From Planctomycetota bacterium (lineage in GTDB: Bacteria; Planctomycetota; Brocadiia; SM23-32): a stretch of DNA of 7,174 nt. Shown one piece after another: positions 1 through 6,256 of this stretch. The stretch spans positions 1-7,174 of the forward strand of contig JAUVVP010000092.1 of NCBI GenBank assembly GCA_030604585.1, given 5' to 3'. Each line of letters starts with the position of its first letter. Within the stretch, counting starts at the first letter, position 1. Under the pieces are notes generated by a model. That model saw nothing but the letters and a program-made list of their open reading frames with translations. It was not told where the DNA came from and ran no database searches. The translations under genes were made by a program, and so were the position numbers.

Positions 1-402
1 ATGCACAGCGGCCTGGACTACATACTCGACGACGGCGACCTGGAGGCGGCGTTCCGCTCGCTGCGCGGGTGTCTGGAGCGGGGCGGGCTGCTGGCCTTCG
101 ACAAGTGCCTCGACGAGCCCGCTTTCTACCGGGACGACTATTCCGACTCGCGGCGGTTGTCCTGCGGCAGCGCCCGGTTCGAGTACCGATGGGACCGGAG
201 CCGGCGGCTGCTCGAGCAGCGCTGCACGGTCCTGCGGACCAGCGGAACGGGACCTGCGCGCACCGACGTGGTCTACCATCTGAAGGCCGTCCGGCCGGAC
301 GAGCTGATTGCCATGGTCCTCAGGGCGGGCTTCGTGGTGGTGGAGGCGCCGAAGCAGTTCACCATCCCCGACCCTGGCATGGGCATCTTCCGCGCGATAT
401 AA
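1..402 (+). CDS. SAM-dependent methyltransferase, class I, C-terminal part (5' end outside window)
   Basis: The 133 visible residues look like the second half of a Rossmann-fold (class I) small-molecule or protein methyltransferase. Seen: an LDYILDDGDL stretch followed by an amphipathic helix and LERGGLLAFDKC (residues 26-37), which matches the family's conserved 'LkpGG.l.fD' strand after motif III. The rest is an antiparallel beta C-terminal half ending IPDPGMGIFRAI. Missing: the glycine-rich SAM-binding loop and the acidic motif II, which should lie in roughly the first 100 residues of a typical 230-250 residue protein. The ATG at base 1 is therefore probably an internal methionine and the true start lies off the window. 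The substrate cannot be read. It is convergent with the next gene (263-base gap), so it is unlikely to be part of that operon. Its GC content (about 67 % in the first 60 bases) matches the metabolic genes here rather than the neighbouring unit. Confidence 0.8.
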   Translation: MHSGLDYILDDGDLEAAFRSLRGCLERGGLLAFDKCLDEPAFYRDDYSDSRRLSCGSARFEYRWDRSRRLLEQRCTVLRTSGTGPARTDVVYHLKAVRPDELIAMVLRAGFVVVEAPKQFTIPDPGMGIFRAI

Positions 403-664
403 GCCGCCGCAAAGCGTCTCAGGTTCTTCACCACTCGCACGGCACTCGTCCGCCCCGTGGCCAGCCGTCATGGGTCAGAGGCGCAGTTGTGGCCCGACGA
501 GGATGTCGACAGCACACCGCGGCATAGCCATCTCGATGCTCCTTCCAGGATGTTCGCAACGACCTGCTCCAAAGATACAGCTTCATCCTGCCCTGGTCGC
601 CAAGGCACCGAGACCCAAGAGCGTGACCAACCGCCAACTGCTGAAAAGGCGCCTTGCTGTGAGG
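403..664. other. Intergenic region between convergent genes
   Basis: 262 bases between the methyltransferase stop and the stop of the putative nuclease gene. I see no convincing gene, RNA or classical terminator. A perfect 10-base palindrome (AAGGCGCCTT, 646-655) lies just after the minus-strand stop, but it has no loop and is not a usual intrinsic terminator. A minus-strand 18-codon ORF at 531-475 has a good AAGGAG ribosome-binding site; it is discussed as a finding. Confidence 0.6.
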
Positions 665-1816
665 TCAGCGGAACAACGGCAGTTGCTGGACTCGGGAGCC
701 GGCACCAGACTCAGCTGTCGTGCCGCCAGTCGGTGCCAAGGCGGCGCGCGCCAGATGGTAGCAGAAGACGGGCAGATTGCCGCGTCCGTGCTTGCGGGGC
801 AACTCAGGGATGATCTCGTCTGATCTGAAGGGAGCAAACCGTCGTTGTCTTGGGACGCTGTAAGTGACATTGCCCCTGTCGTCAACCTCGGCAAAAGGGG
901 CCGAAGTGGCGAGGCGGCTCAAGAGGTCCAGCAGAGAAGCTCTGGAGAGCCTACACACGTAGGGAGGCATTCTGACGCGACTCAAGAGGTCGTCAATGCT
1001 GAAATGGATCGCTCTGGGCTCGTCACGTTCGGAGTACCGGTGCGACCGCAGCTGCTGGCCATAGAACCGCTCAATCAGCGTGAACACACGCGACAAGACG
1101 CCGAGGTCCGATGTGTACCCATCTGATCCGGCGACGATGTACTCGCGTCCCACCCCGTAATCCTCAGATCGAAGCTCAATGCGTCGGTCAAGATAGGAGC
1201 TCAACCGCCGTTTATCTGGTAGAAACCGATCTCTGAGCGAGTCTCTAAGCCCACTAACAGGATAGCGGCTGAAGAAGAGAACACGCCCAGCCCGGTCTTG
1301 TTCCGTGAACTGGCAGAGCAGCACGTTCTTCCGGAAGGGCCCGTCGCGTGCGCTTGGGTTAGCGAGTGAGGACAGGTGGTGCGCGACCGCGGCCGCAGAG
1401 GCTGCCGGGATTACCAGCAGGATGTCCTGGATGGAAGGAGTGTGGTGGCCCCGCCCATCCGGGTCAAGTCTGAAAGTATAGTCGCGATCGTCGTAGTTCC
1501 TAAGCTGCGCGACCAAGTCGCGAAGGCTCTCATCGCCTATGGAGAGAGAAGCCTTCACCTCTCCGATGATCCCGTAGTCGTCCCCGACGAACGAAACGGT
1601 GAAATCAGGATAGGTCTCTGCGACAAACTGGCCGTCTTTGGAGAGGCGACCTAATGCCGACAGGAGATCGACATACGCTTCTTGGTAGTAATGCCGAATG
1701 TGGTGTTGCCAGGCGGCTAGTACGTCGACCGTCAAGTCGTACAGCTCGTACTCCGCAAACAGCCGCTGCATCTCGGCTATTACAACGGGCCGCTCCAGCG
1801 AAGCGCCTTCAGACAT
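665..1816 (-). CDS. Putative PD-(D/E)XK nuclease-like protein with winged helix and clamp-binding-like C-terminus
   Basis: 383 residues; I recognise no named family. Seen, in order: an N-terminal helical part with E46; then YPDFTVSF (D71), a short hairpin and GEVKASL (E86, K88), then LVAQLRNYDD (Q104, Y108). The pattern D - 14 residues - ExK - helix with QxxxY is the active-site layout of PD-(D/E)XK nucleases, so residues about 40-190 are inferred to be a nuclease-like domain. Residues about 270-325 (FSIDDLLSRVRMP, then a second helix LSRASLLDLLSRL, then a beta-hairpin VDDRGNVTYSV) look like a winged helix, suggesting DNA binding. The last residues are QQLPLFR; QLPLF (378-382) resembles the bacterial beta-clamp pentapeptide QL[S/D]LF. 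No signal peptide or membrane segment is visible, so it is probably cytosolic. ATG 1816 is 9 bases after the upstream gene; an AGGG at 1827-1824 overlaps that gene's stop codon and sits 7 bases before the ATG, implying translational linkage. GC content is lower than in the flanking genes. Catalysis is not demonstrated. Confidence 0.75.
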   Translation of the reverse strand: MSEGASLERPVVIAEMQRLFAEYELYDLTVDVLAAWQHHIRHYYQEAYVDLLSALGRLSKDGQFVAETYPDFTVSFVGDDYGIIGEVKASLSIGDESLRDLVAQLRNYDDRDYTFRLDPDGRGHHTPSIQDILLVIPAASAAAVAHHLSSLANPSARDGPFRKNVLLCQFTEQDRAGRVLFFSRYPVSGLRDSLRDRFLPDKRRLSSYLDRRIELRSEDYGVGREYIVAGSDGYTSDLGVLSRVFTLIERFYGQQLRSHRYSERDEPRAIHFSIDDLLSRVRMPPYVCRLSRASLLDLLSRLATSAPFAEVDDRGNVTYSVPRQRRFAPFRSDEIIPELPRKHGRGNLPVFCYHLARAALAPTGGTTAESGAGSRVQQLPLFR

Positions 1817-1825
1817 AGCGTCGCC

Positions 1826-2923
1826 CTACACTTCGACAATGGAACCCTCCCACTGCAGTTCGGCGAAGTCACGCCTGATTCTGCCGATCATCCGGTTGAG
1901 GGACGCTCTGCTCGCAGACGGGCCTGCGATGATCTTGGCGGTTGCTTGCTGATGCGAGTAGACGGAGAACGTGGAGCCGTCTCGCACATCTATGACCGAC
2001 AGATGCAGGTAGGGATTCCCATGTAGCACCGTTACCACGAATGCAGGATCCGACTCGATCACATCCACGAATCTCTCCGTGGCCTCGATCCCAGACAGCA
2101 GGCCAGCCCTGTCGAACGTCAGGTCAACGCCCTGGAAGCAGCCCTCGTGCAGTTCTTCCGGTGCTGGGCCGAGAACCGCCCTGTCAGCCATCGCTCGGTC
2201 GACAAGTTGCCGGAAGTGCTGCAGGAACAGCTGAACGTCTCCTTCATGGAAATGGGCCAGGCCGTCTCGGGATATCGTTGCAACGTAGCGCCCGTCCGCA
2301 GTTCTCAGTTCATAGGTAGCCTTGTGCAGGAAGCCCCCTTCCTCCTCAAGGCGGTCAAGGGTGTCGCCGATGCCTTCAGAACGTTGTGTCGTCTGAAAGC
2401 CCCTTTCAGAGAACCGCATTGTGCTCCGCAGAACCCGCATGTCGCCTTCCAGGTCATCCAGCCAACCCAGGAATCTGCGCAGGCCCAGAGCCGAAGGAGT
2501 AAGGGCAACGAGATAGGGGTAGAACACCTCCGCAAAGCCCGTCAAGCAGTTCTCGATGACGTCGGTGAAGTTCCGGCCGGCCAGCCAGTCGTCGCGGGTC
2601 ATGGCCAACAGCCAGCCGTCGGAGAAGGCAAAAGAAGCGAATAGGCCAATTGCCTTTCGCTCGTCGCCAGCTGCAGGCCGTATGGTCTTCTCCACCCGAT
2701 GGAACGCGAGCCCGTCCGCCCTGTCCTGCTGCAGCCGGTAGCTCTTCCCGGCGTAGCTGCCGAACGCCTCAAAAGGCCCCCCCTCACCCCACAACGGCAG
2801 AAACACGATGGCGATGTCCGGAGGACCTTGAGGCGCCACGTGGGCAAGCTCCGCCACAAGACGGTGAACGGATACATCCTGCAGATGGCCGCTGAACTCC
2901 TCAGTCAGCGTCTTGACGCCCAT
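1826..2923 (-). CDS. Uncharacterised protein, first gene of a two-gene unit
   Basis: 365 residues; I do not recognise the family. The sequence reads as a genuine soluble protein: mixed hydrophobic cores, no signal peptide, no membrane segment, no Walker, helicase or obvious nuclease motif. The N-terminal third (about 30-140) looks alpha/beta, with hydrophobic strands such as IAIVFLPLW and LFASFAFSDGWLLAM. Residues 145-200 are a charged helical linker (FLGWLDDLEGDMRVL; RLEEEGGFL). Residues 202-245 hold a hairpin and helix (YELRTADGRYVATISRDG, then VQLFLQHFRQLVDRAM). The C-terminal 80 residues have two strands (FVVTVLHGN, YLHLSVIDV) and end in a basic helix with SLNRMIGRIRRDF. ATG 2923 has GAGGG at 2940-2936, 12 bases upstream, a rather long spacing. 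It ends in TAG, which is shared with the ribosome-binding site of the next gene, so the two proteins are probably made together and may form a complex. GC content (about 58-60 % in two sampled lines) is below that of the flanking genes. Confidence 0.75.
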   Translation of the reverse strand: MGVKTLTEEFSGHLQDVSVHRLVAELAHVAPQGPPDIAIVFLPLWGEGGPFEAFGSYAGKSYRLQQDRADGLAFHRVEKTIRPAAGDERKAIGLFASFAFSDGWLLAMTRDDWLAGRNFTDVIENCLTGFAEVFYPYLVALTPSALGLRRFLGWLDDLEGDMRVLRSTMRFSERGFQTTQRSEGIGDTLDRLEEEGGFLHKATYELRTADGRYVATISRDGLAHFHEGDVQLFLQHFRQLVDRAMADRAVLGPAPEELHEGCFQGVDLTFDRAGLLSGIEATERFVDVIESDPAFVVTVLHGNPYLHLSVIDVRDGSTFSVYSHQQATAKIIAGPSASRASLNRMIGRIRRDFAELQWEGSIVEV

Positions 2924-3202
2924 CGCGTGCGTCTTCCCTCATGTACCCGTGCGGCCGTGTACCCGAGCAGCGGCCAGCATGCCATGTCGACAGGGCGCGG
3001 CGTTCATGTTCGCGAGCCCCAGCGGATGATGCCACTGCCGTTGAGCGGGCCCAATGACCACGTGCCAACCAACATCACCTGCCTCTGGTAAAGAAGGCGC
3101 CCTCCCAGCCCGAAACATGCGCTGCCGCGACCGCGGCGCCTAGCCGACCATCCGTCACGCTCAACCCGTGGCGCACGGCAGTCAGCACAGTCTATGGCGA
3201 CA

Positions 3203-3231
3203 ATAGTAGGCCGCTTCCCTGATCTTGTCAA
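3203..3231 (-). promoter_or_regulatory. Candidate sigma70-type promoter for the two-gene unit
   Basis: On the minus strand a perfect TTGACA (3231-3226) is followed after exactly 17 bases by TACTAT (3208-3203), 4 of 6 matches to TATAAT including the first two and last two positions. Transcription would start near 3196, giving a leader of about 270 bases before the ATG at 2923. The spacing and the perfect -35 box in GC-rich DNA are supportive, but the long leader leaves room for another, closer promoter that I cannot see. Confidence 0.4.
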
Positions 3232-3382
3232 TGCGCGTTCTGAGCCCTTCACCGCGTCTTGCTCTGCAGCTCGGAGAGCTTGATCCGGCGCCGTTCGGGT
3301 TCCCGGCCCGAATCCGTGCCGTAGAGCACCGCCCCTTGGGTGGAGGCGGCGACGGCGCTGCCGAGCAGGCAGTCCAGCCAGT

Positions 3383-3397
3383 CCCGCCTGAGGCGGG
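3383..3397. repeat. Short palindrome CCCGCCT-G-AGGCGGG
   Basis: Perfect 7-base arms around a single central base. Compact GC-rich palindromes of this kind are often part of dispersed extragenic repeats. It lies 20 bases from a second small palindrome and about 150 bases from a long hairpin. No T-tract follows, so it is not read as a terminator. Confidence 0.45.
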
Positions 3398-3416
3398 TAA
3401 GGGTGGTCACTTCGAC

Positions 3417-3429
3417 TGCGCTCAGCGCA
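3417..3429. repeat. Short hairpin TGCGC-TCA-GCGCA inside a CTTCGACTGCGCTCAGCGCA motif
   Basis: Five-base perfect arms around a 3-base loop. The surrounding stretch beginning CTTCGAC at 3410 resembles a dispersed intergenic repeat that I recall from many environmental bacterial genomes, where it yields spurious translations such as 'LALSAVE'. That resemblance is from memory and not checked. Copy number in this genome cannot be seen from one window. Confidence 0.35.
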
Positions 3430-3547
3430 AGCGGGCTTGTGGACGGGGAGTTTCCACGCTCCGTCGCCATAGCTGTGAAGCGTCGGCGACTCGTCCACGG
3501 TGCGGCCGCGGCCCTCTGTGCGGACGCGATACTCGGCCGTGAGGTTG

Positions 3548-3601
3548 CGGAAAAGCGGGGACAGGCATCCCGCGCCTGCGGGACCAGTCCCCATTTTTCC
3601 G
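3548..3601. repeat. REP-like 54-base imperfect palindrome (long hairpin)
   Basis: Nested inverted arms: CGGAAAA (3548-3554) with TTTTCCG (3595-3601); GGGGAC (3557-3562) with GTCCCC (3587-3592); GG (3564-3565) with CC (3584-3585); TCCCGC (3568-3573) with GCGGGA (3578-3583); loop GCCT (3574-3577). Only a few mismatched or bulged bases interrupt it. This shape is typical of REP/BIME-type extragenic palindromes mobilised by REP-associated tyrosine transposases, though no transposase is in the window. As an RNA it would also be a strong hairpin, and the + strand run TTTTCC at its end could give weak termination, but the position upstream of the URO-D promoter makes a repeat more likely. Confidence 0.65.
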
Positions 3602-3687
3602 AAAGCCGGGAGGCGGCCCTTGTGACCTATCGCCACGCGCAGGCGGGCGCGGCCCGGCCAATGCTGCGGTCCTGCTCGGGGCGCTGC

Positions 3688-3716
3688 TTTACAACGGTGC
3701 CGAGGATGGCTATATT
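3688..3716 (+). promoter_or_regulatory. Candidate sigma70-type promoter for the URO-D-family gene
   Basis: TTTACA (3688-3693, 5 of 6 to TTGACA), a 17-base spacer, then TATATT (3711-3716, 5 of 6 to TATAAT). Such AT-rich hexamers at the optimal spacing stand out in this GC-rich sequence. Transcription would begin near 3723, about 73 bases before the ATG at 3796. Confidence 0.55.
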
Positions 3717-3795
3717 CGATGAGCGCGCGTGGGCGAGGGCTTACGGCTCGAGGGTTCGAGCAGCCGACCAAGGCACCAGGTGACGGGCACAGAGA

Positions 3796-5028
3796 ATGAG
3801 AGCCATCAACGACATTCGCATCCTGCGCGACCTGGCTAAGAAGTACGCGGAGATCTGCGACAAGGACATCCAGGCCGAGCGCCGCGACCTGTGGCGCAAG
3901 CATAACAGCCTGGTCAGGACCAGGCCCCTGATCTACGCGCGCTGCTTCGCGGCCCGGTCCGAGCTGCCCGACCTCAGGCTCCAGTGCCAGGACCCCTTCT
4001 TCCGCGGGCACGAGGACTTCCTGCGGCAGATGATCTTCCAGGATACCCTCGACGACGACTACGTGATGGAGCCCTGGATCACCCAGAGGGCGTCCTATGT
4101 CCTCCCCGACGGCGGCCCCTGGGGGTTCCGCTACGAACACATCCCCAGTCCCGAGCCGCGGGGCGCGTGGAAGTTCGATCCACCCATCAAGGACCTCCAG
4201 GACGTGGCGAAGCTGGCCCAGCCCCATCACGTGATAGATGAGGAGGCGACCGCCCGCAACGTCGCGCGGCTCCGGGACGCGGTGGGCGACATCCTGGAGG
4301 TCGGCGTGGACCGCGCTCCCTTCGACCGCGTCTGGCACGGGGACATCTCCTATGACCTGGCCCAGCTTCGCGGCCTGGAACAGGTGATGTGGGACATGGT
4401 GGACGACCCCGAGCGGCTGCACCGCCTGGCCGGGCATCTGAGGGACGGCATCCTGAGGACGCACGAAGAGGCCGAGGCCGCCGGCGACTGGCGCCTGTGC
4501 AATCACGAGAACCAGGCGATGCCCTACGCCCTGGAGCTGTCCGACCCCCGGGCCGACGGCCGGAGCGTGCCGCGCGACCGGCTCTGGGTCTTCGCGGCCG
4601 CGCAGGAGATGGCGCAGGTCTCCCCGCAGATGCACGAGGAGTTTGTGCTCGACTACCAGCTCCCCATCATCGAGAAGTTCGGCCTGGTGGCCTACGGCTG
4701 CTGCGAGGACCTGACGCACAAGATAGACATGCTGCGCAAGGTGCCGAACCTGCGCCGCATCGCCGTGACCCCCGCCGCCGACGTGGCCAGGTGCGCCGAG
4801 CAGATCCAGGACGACTACGTCTTCTCCTGGCGGCCCAACCCCGCGCAGATGGTCTGCTGCGGCTTCGAGCCGGACCGGGTCCGCCGGATCGTGCGGGACG
4901 CGATGGACGCGTCCAGGGGCTGCCACGTTGACATCACGCTGAAGGACATCGAGACCGTCCAGGGGGAGCCGGAGCGCTTGCGCAAGTGGGTCCAGATAGT
5001 CCGCGACGTGACGGACAACTACGCCTGA
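3796..5028 (+). CDS. Uroporphyrinogen decarboxylase (URO-D) fold protein, not HemE
   Basis: 410 residues, resembling the large divergent URO-D-like family found in Planctomycetota, Lentisphaerota and Armatimonadota. These are TIM-barrel proteins related to heme-pathway HemE and to corrinoid methyltransferases such as MtaA and CmuA. Seen: AQEMAQVSPQMHEEFVLDYQ (269-288), then KFGLVAYGCCEDLTHKIDML (294-313) and SWRPNPAQM (344-352), characteristic of the C-terminal half of this family. The YGCCED turn (Cys302, Cys303, Glu304) is a plausible ligand or active-site region. The HemE N-terminal signature (R-P-x-W-x-M-R-Q-A-G-R) is absent; here the equivalent strand reads RPLIYARCF. It is therefore unlikely to make coproporphyrinogen, and a methyl-transfer or other role is possible; the substrate is unknown. 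The start is firm on the 5' side: an in-frame TGA lies at 3781-3783, 15 bases upstream. The ribosome-binding site is poor. It stands alone, converging with the aminotransferase gene. Confidence 0.85.
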   Translation: MRAINDIRILRDLAKKYAEICDKDIQAERRDLWRKHNSLVRTRPLIYARCFAARSELPDLRLQCQDPFFRGHEDFLRQMIFQDTLDDDYVMEPWITQRASYVLPDGGPWGFRYEHIPSPEPRGAWKFDPPIKDLQDVAKLAQPHHVIDEEATARNVARLRDAVGDILEVGVDRAPFDRVWHGDISYDLAQLRGLEQVMWDMVDDPERLHRLAGHLRDGILRTHEEAEAAGDWRLCNHENQAMPYALELSDPRADGRSVPRDRLWVFAAAQEMAQVSPQMHEEFVLDYQLPIIEKFGLVAYGCCEDLTHKIDMLRKVPNLRRIAVTPAADVARCAEQIQDDYVFSWRPNPAQMVCCGFEPDRVRRIVRDAMDASRGCHVDITLKDIETVQGEPERLRKWVQIVRDVTDNYA

Positions 5029-5053
5029 ACGGCCCGCGCCCGGCACCGGCGCA

Positions 5054-6250
5054 TCAGTCGTCGCAGCCTTCGACGAAGGCGTGCAGGCGCTGCAGGGCCT
5101 TGCCGATGGTCTCCTCGGAGGTGGCGTAGTGGAAGCGGACGTAGCCTTCGGCCCCGAACGCTGCGCCCGGCACGACGGCCACCTGCACCTGCTCCAGCAG
5201 CGCCTCGCACAGCTCCACGCTGTTCTCCACCCGGCGGCCCCCGTAGGACTTTCCGAGCAGGGCTCGGCAGTCGGGAAGGGCGTAGAAGGCGCCCTGCGGC
5301 ATCATGCAACTGATGCCCGGGACTTCGTTCAGGCCCTCGACGAGCAGGCGCCGGCGCCGGTCGAAGGCCTGGCGCATCTCCGCGACCGAGTCCTGCGGCC
5401 CGCTGAGCGCCTCGAGCGCGGCCTTCTGGGCGATGCTGTCCGCGCCGGTGGTCATGTGGCTTTGCAGGCGGGCGGCGGCCTGGATTACCTCGGCGGGACC
5501 GGCCGCATAGCCGATCCGCCAGCCGGTCATGGCATACGTCTTCGAGAAGCTGTTGACGGTGAGGACCTTCCGCCGCGCCTCGTCGCCGAACGAGGCCGGG
5601 CTGACGTGCTCCAGGCCGTCGTAGACGAGGGGCTCGTAGGCCTCGTCCGAGATGACCCACAGCTCGTGTTCGAGGGCGACTTCGACCAGTGCGCGCAGTT
5701 CGTCGCCCGTCAGCACCACGCCGGTCGGGTTGCAGGGCGAGTTCAGCACCAGCAGCTTGCTCCGGTCGGAAATGGCCGCCTCCAGCAGCGCAGGGGTCAG
5801 CTTCATGTCGGGGGTCGCCATGGTGTCAATCGCCACCGGCTCGGCCCCGCACATGCGCGCCTGCTCGGCGTAGCTGACCCAGTAGGGGGCCGACAGCAGC
5901 ACTTCGTCCCCTTCCTCGACCAGGCAGAGCATCAGGACGTAGAGGGCCTGCTTGCTGCCGTTGGAGACGAAGACTTCCTCGGGGGCGTAGTCCACGCCGT
6001 TCTGCGTCCTGAGCTTCTGGGCGAGGGCCGCCCGCAACTGCGGCATACCGGCCGCGGGCTGGTATTTGGTGAATCCGCTCTGGATGGCGCGGTGGGCGGC
6101 CTGCTTTATGTTCTCGGGGGTATCGAAGTCCGGCTCGCCGACGGTGAATGAGACCACATCCACCCCCTCGCGCGCGAGCGCTTTGGCCTTGCTGTTCAGG
6201 GCGATGGTGGCCGATGCCTTGGCGTTGGTTGCTACTTTAGAGAGTGACAC
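5054..6250 (-). CDS. Class I (subgroup Ib) aspartate aminotransferase
   Basis: 398 residues, full length for pyridoxal-phosphate aspartate aminotransferases of subgroup Ib (Thermus/Bacillus type). It moves the amino group between aspartate and 2-oxoglutarate in the cytosol; some members also use prephenate. Motifs seen: GEPDFDTP (38-45), SNGSKQAL (96-103), PYWVSY (122-127), NSPCNPTG with Asn174 contacting the cofactor, SDEAYE with Asp202 and Tyr205, SFSKTYAMTGWRIGY with Lys237 as Schiff-base lysine, and RFHYATSEE with Arg372 binding the substrate alpha-carboxylate. Lys11 in the KASATIALNSKA segment matches the substrate-recognition lysine region of the Thermus enzyme. The start is GTG at 6250, chosen because AAGGAG (6262-6257) sits 6 bases upstream and the protein then begins exactly where relatives do. 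It converges with the URO-D gene, leaving 25 bases between stops; a weak GCGCC/GGCGC hairpin (5036-5052) lies there without a T-tract. Whether it prefers aspartate or prephenate cannot be settled here. Confidence 0.92.
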   Translation of the reverse strand: MSLSKVATNAKASATIALNSKAKALAREGVDVVSFTVGEPDFDTPENIKQAAHRAIQSGFTKYQPAAGMPQLRAALAQKLRTQNGVDYAPEEVFVSNGSKQALYVLMLCLVEEGDEVLLSAPYWVSYAEQARMCGAEPVAIDTMATPDMKLTPALLEAAISDRSKLLVLNSPCNPTGVVLTGDELRALVEVALEHELWVISDEAYEPLVYDGLEHVSPASFGDEARRKVLTVNSFSKTYAMTGWRIGYAAGPAEVIQAAARLQSHMTTGADSIAQKAALEALSGPQDSVAEMRQAFDRRRRLLVEGLNEVPGISCMMPQGAFYALPDCRALLGKSYGGRRVENSVELCEALLEQVQVAVVPGAAFGAEGYVRFHYATSEETIGKALQRLHAFVEGCDD

Positions 6251-6256
6251 TCTGGA

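Larger units (their letters stand above)
2924..3795. other. 872-base spacer between divergently transcribed genes, with REP-like palindromes
   Basis: No convincing gene of ordinary size. Long ORFs cross it on both strands, but their translations are rich in Arg/Pro/Gly/Ala and low in hydrophobic periodicity, as expected of non-coding GC-rich DNA. It holds a candidate promoter for the minus-strand two-gene unit (3203-3231), a candidate promoter for the URO-D gene (3688-3716), two short palindromes (3383-3397 and 3417-3429) and a long hairpin (3548-3601). A 23-codon minus-strand ORF (3075-3004) lies in the presumed leader of the two-gene unit. The divergent arrangement plus repeats suggests a boundary between the acquired-looking unit and the resident chromosome. 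Confidence 0.6.

Noticed and set aside
1..402. Methyltransferase as the modification partner of the putative nuclease
   Set aside because: It is convergent with the nuclease unit, has the composition of the resident genes, and its visible half looks like a small-molecule methyltransferase; no DNA-methyltransferase motif such as (D/N/S)PP(Y/F) is seen.
646..655. Perfect palindrome AAGGCGCCTT as a terminator of the two-gene unit
   Set aside because: It has no loop; allowing one leaves a 3-base stem, and the short T run is too weak for an intrinsic terminator.
3249..3470. 73-codon minus-strand frame with a twin-arginine-like stretch (RLRRDWLDCLLGSAVAAS)
   Set aside because: The stretch resembles a Tat signal, but it sits mid-frame, its 5' part is translated from the palindromic repeats (LALSAVEV), the frame ends 45 or so residues later with no mature domain, and no ribosome-binding site is evident.
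3004..5046. 680-codon open frame on the minus strand
   Set aside because: Most of it is antisense to the well-supported URO-D gene, and its translation is low-complexity Pro/Gly/Arg/Val-rich, as expected of a GC-rich shadow frame; the rest crosses the repeat-bearing spacer.
5081..6151. 356-codon open frame on the plus strand
   Set aside because: Lies entirely antisense to the aminotransferase gene, whose catalytic motifs are all intact; the frame stays open because of high third-position GC.
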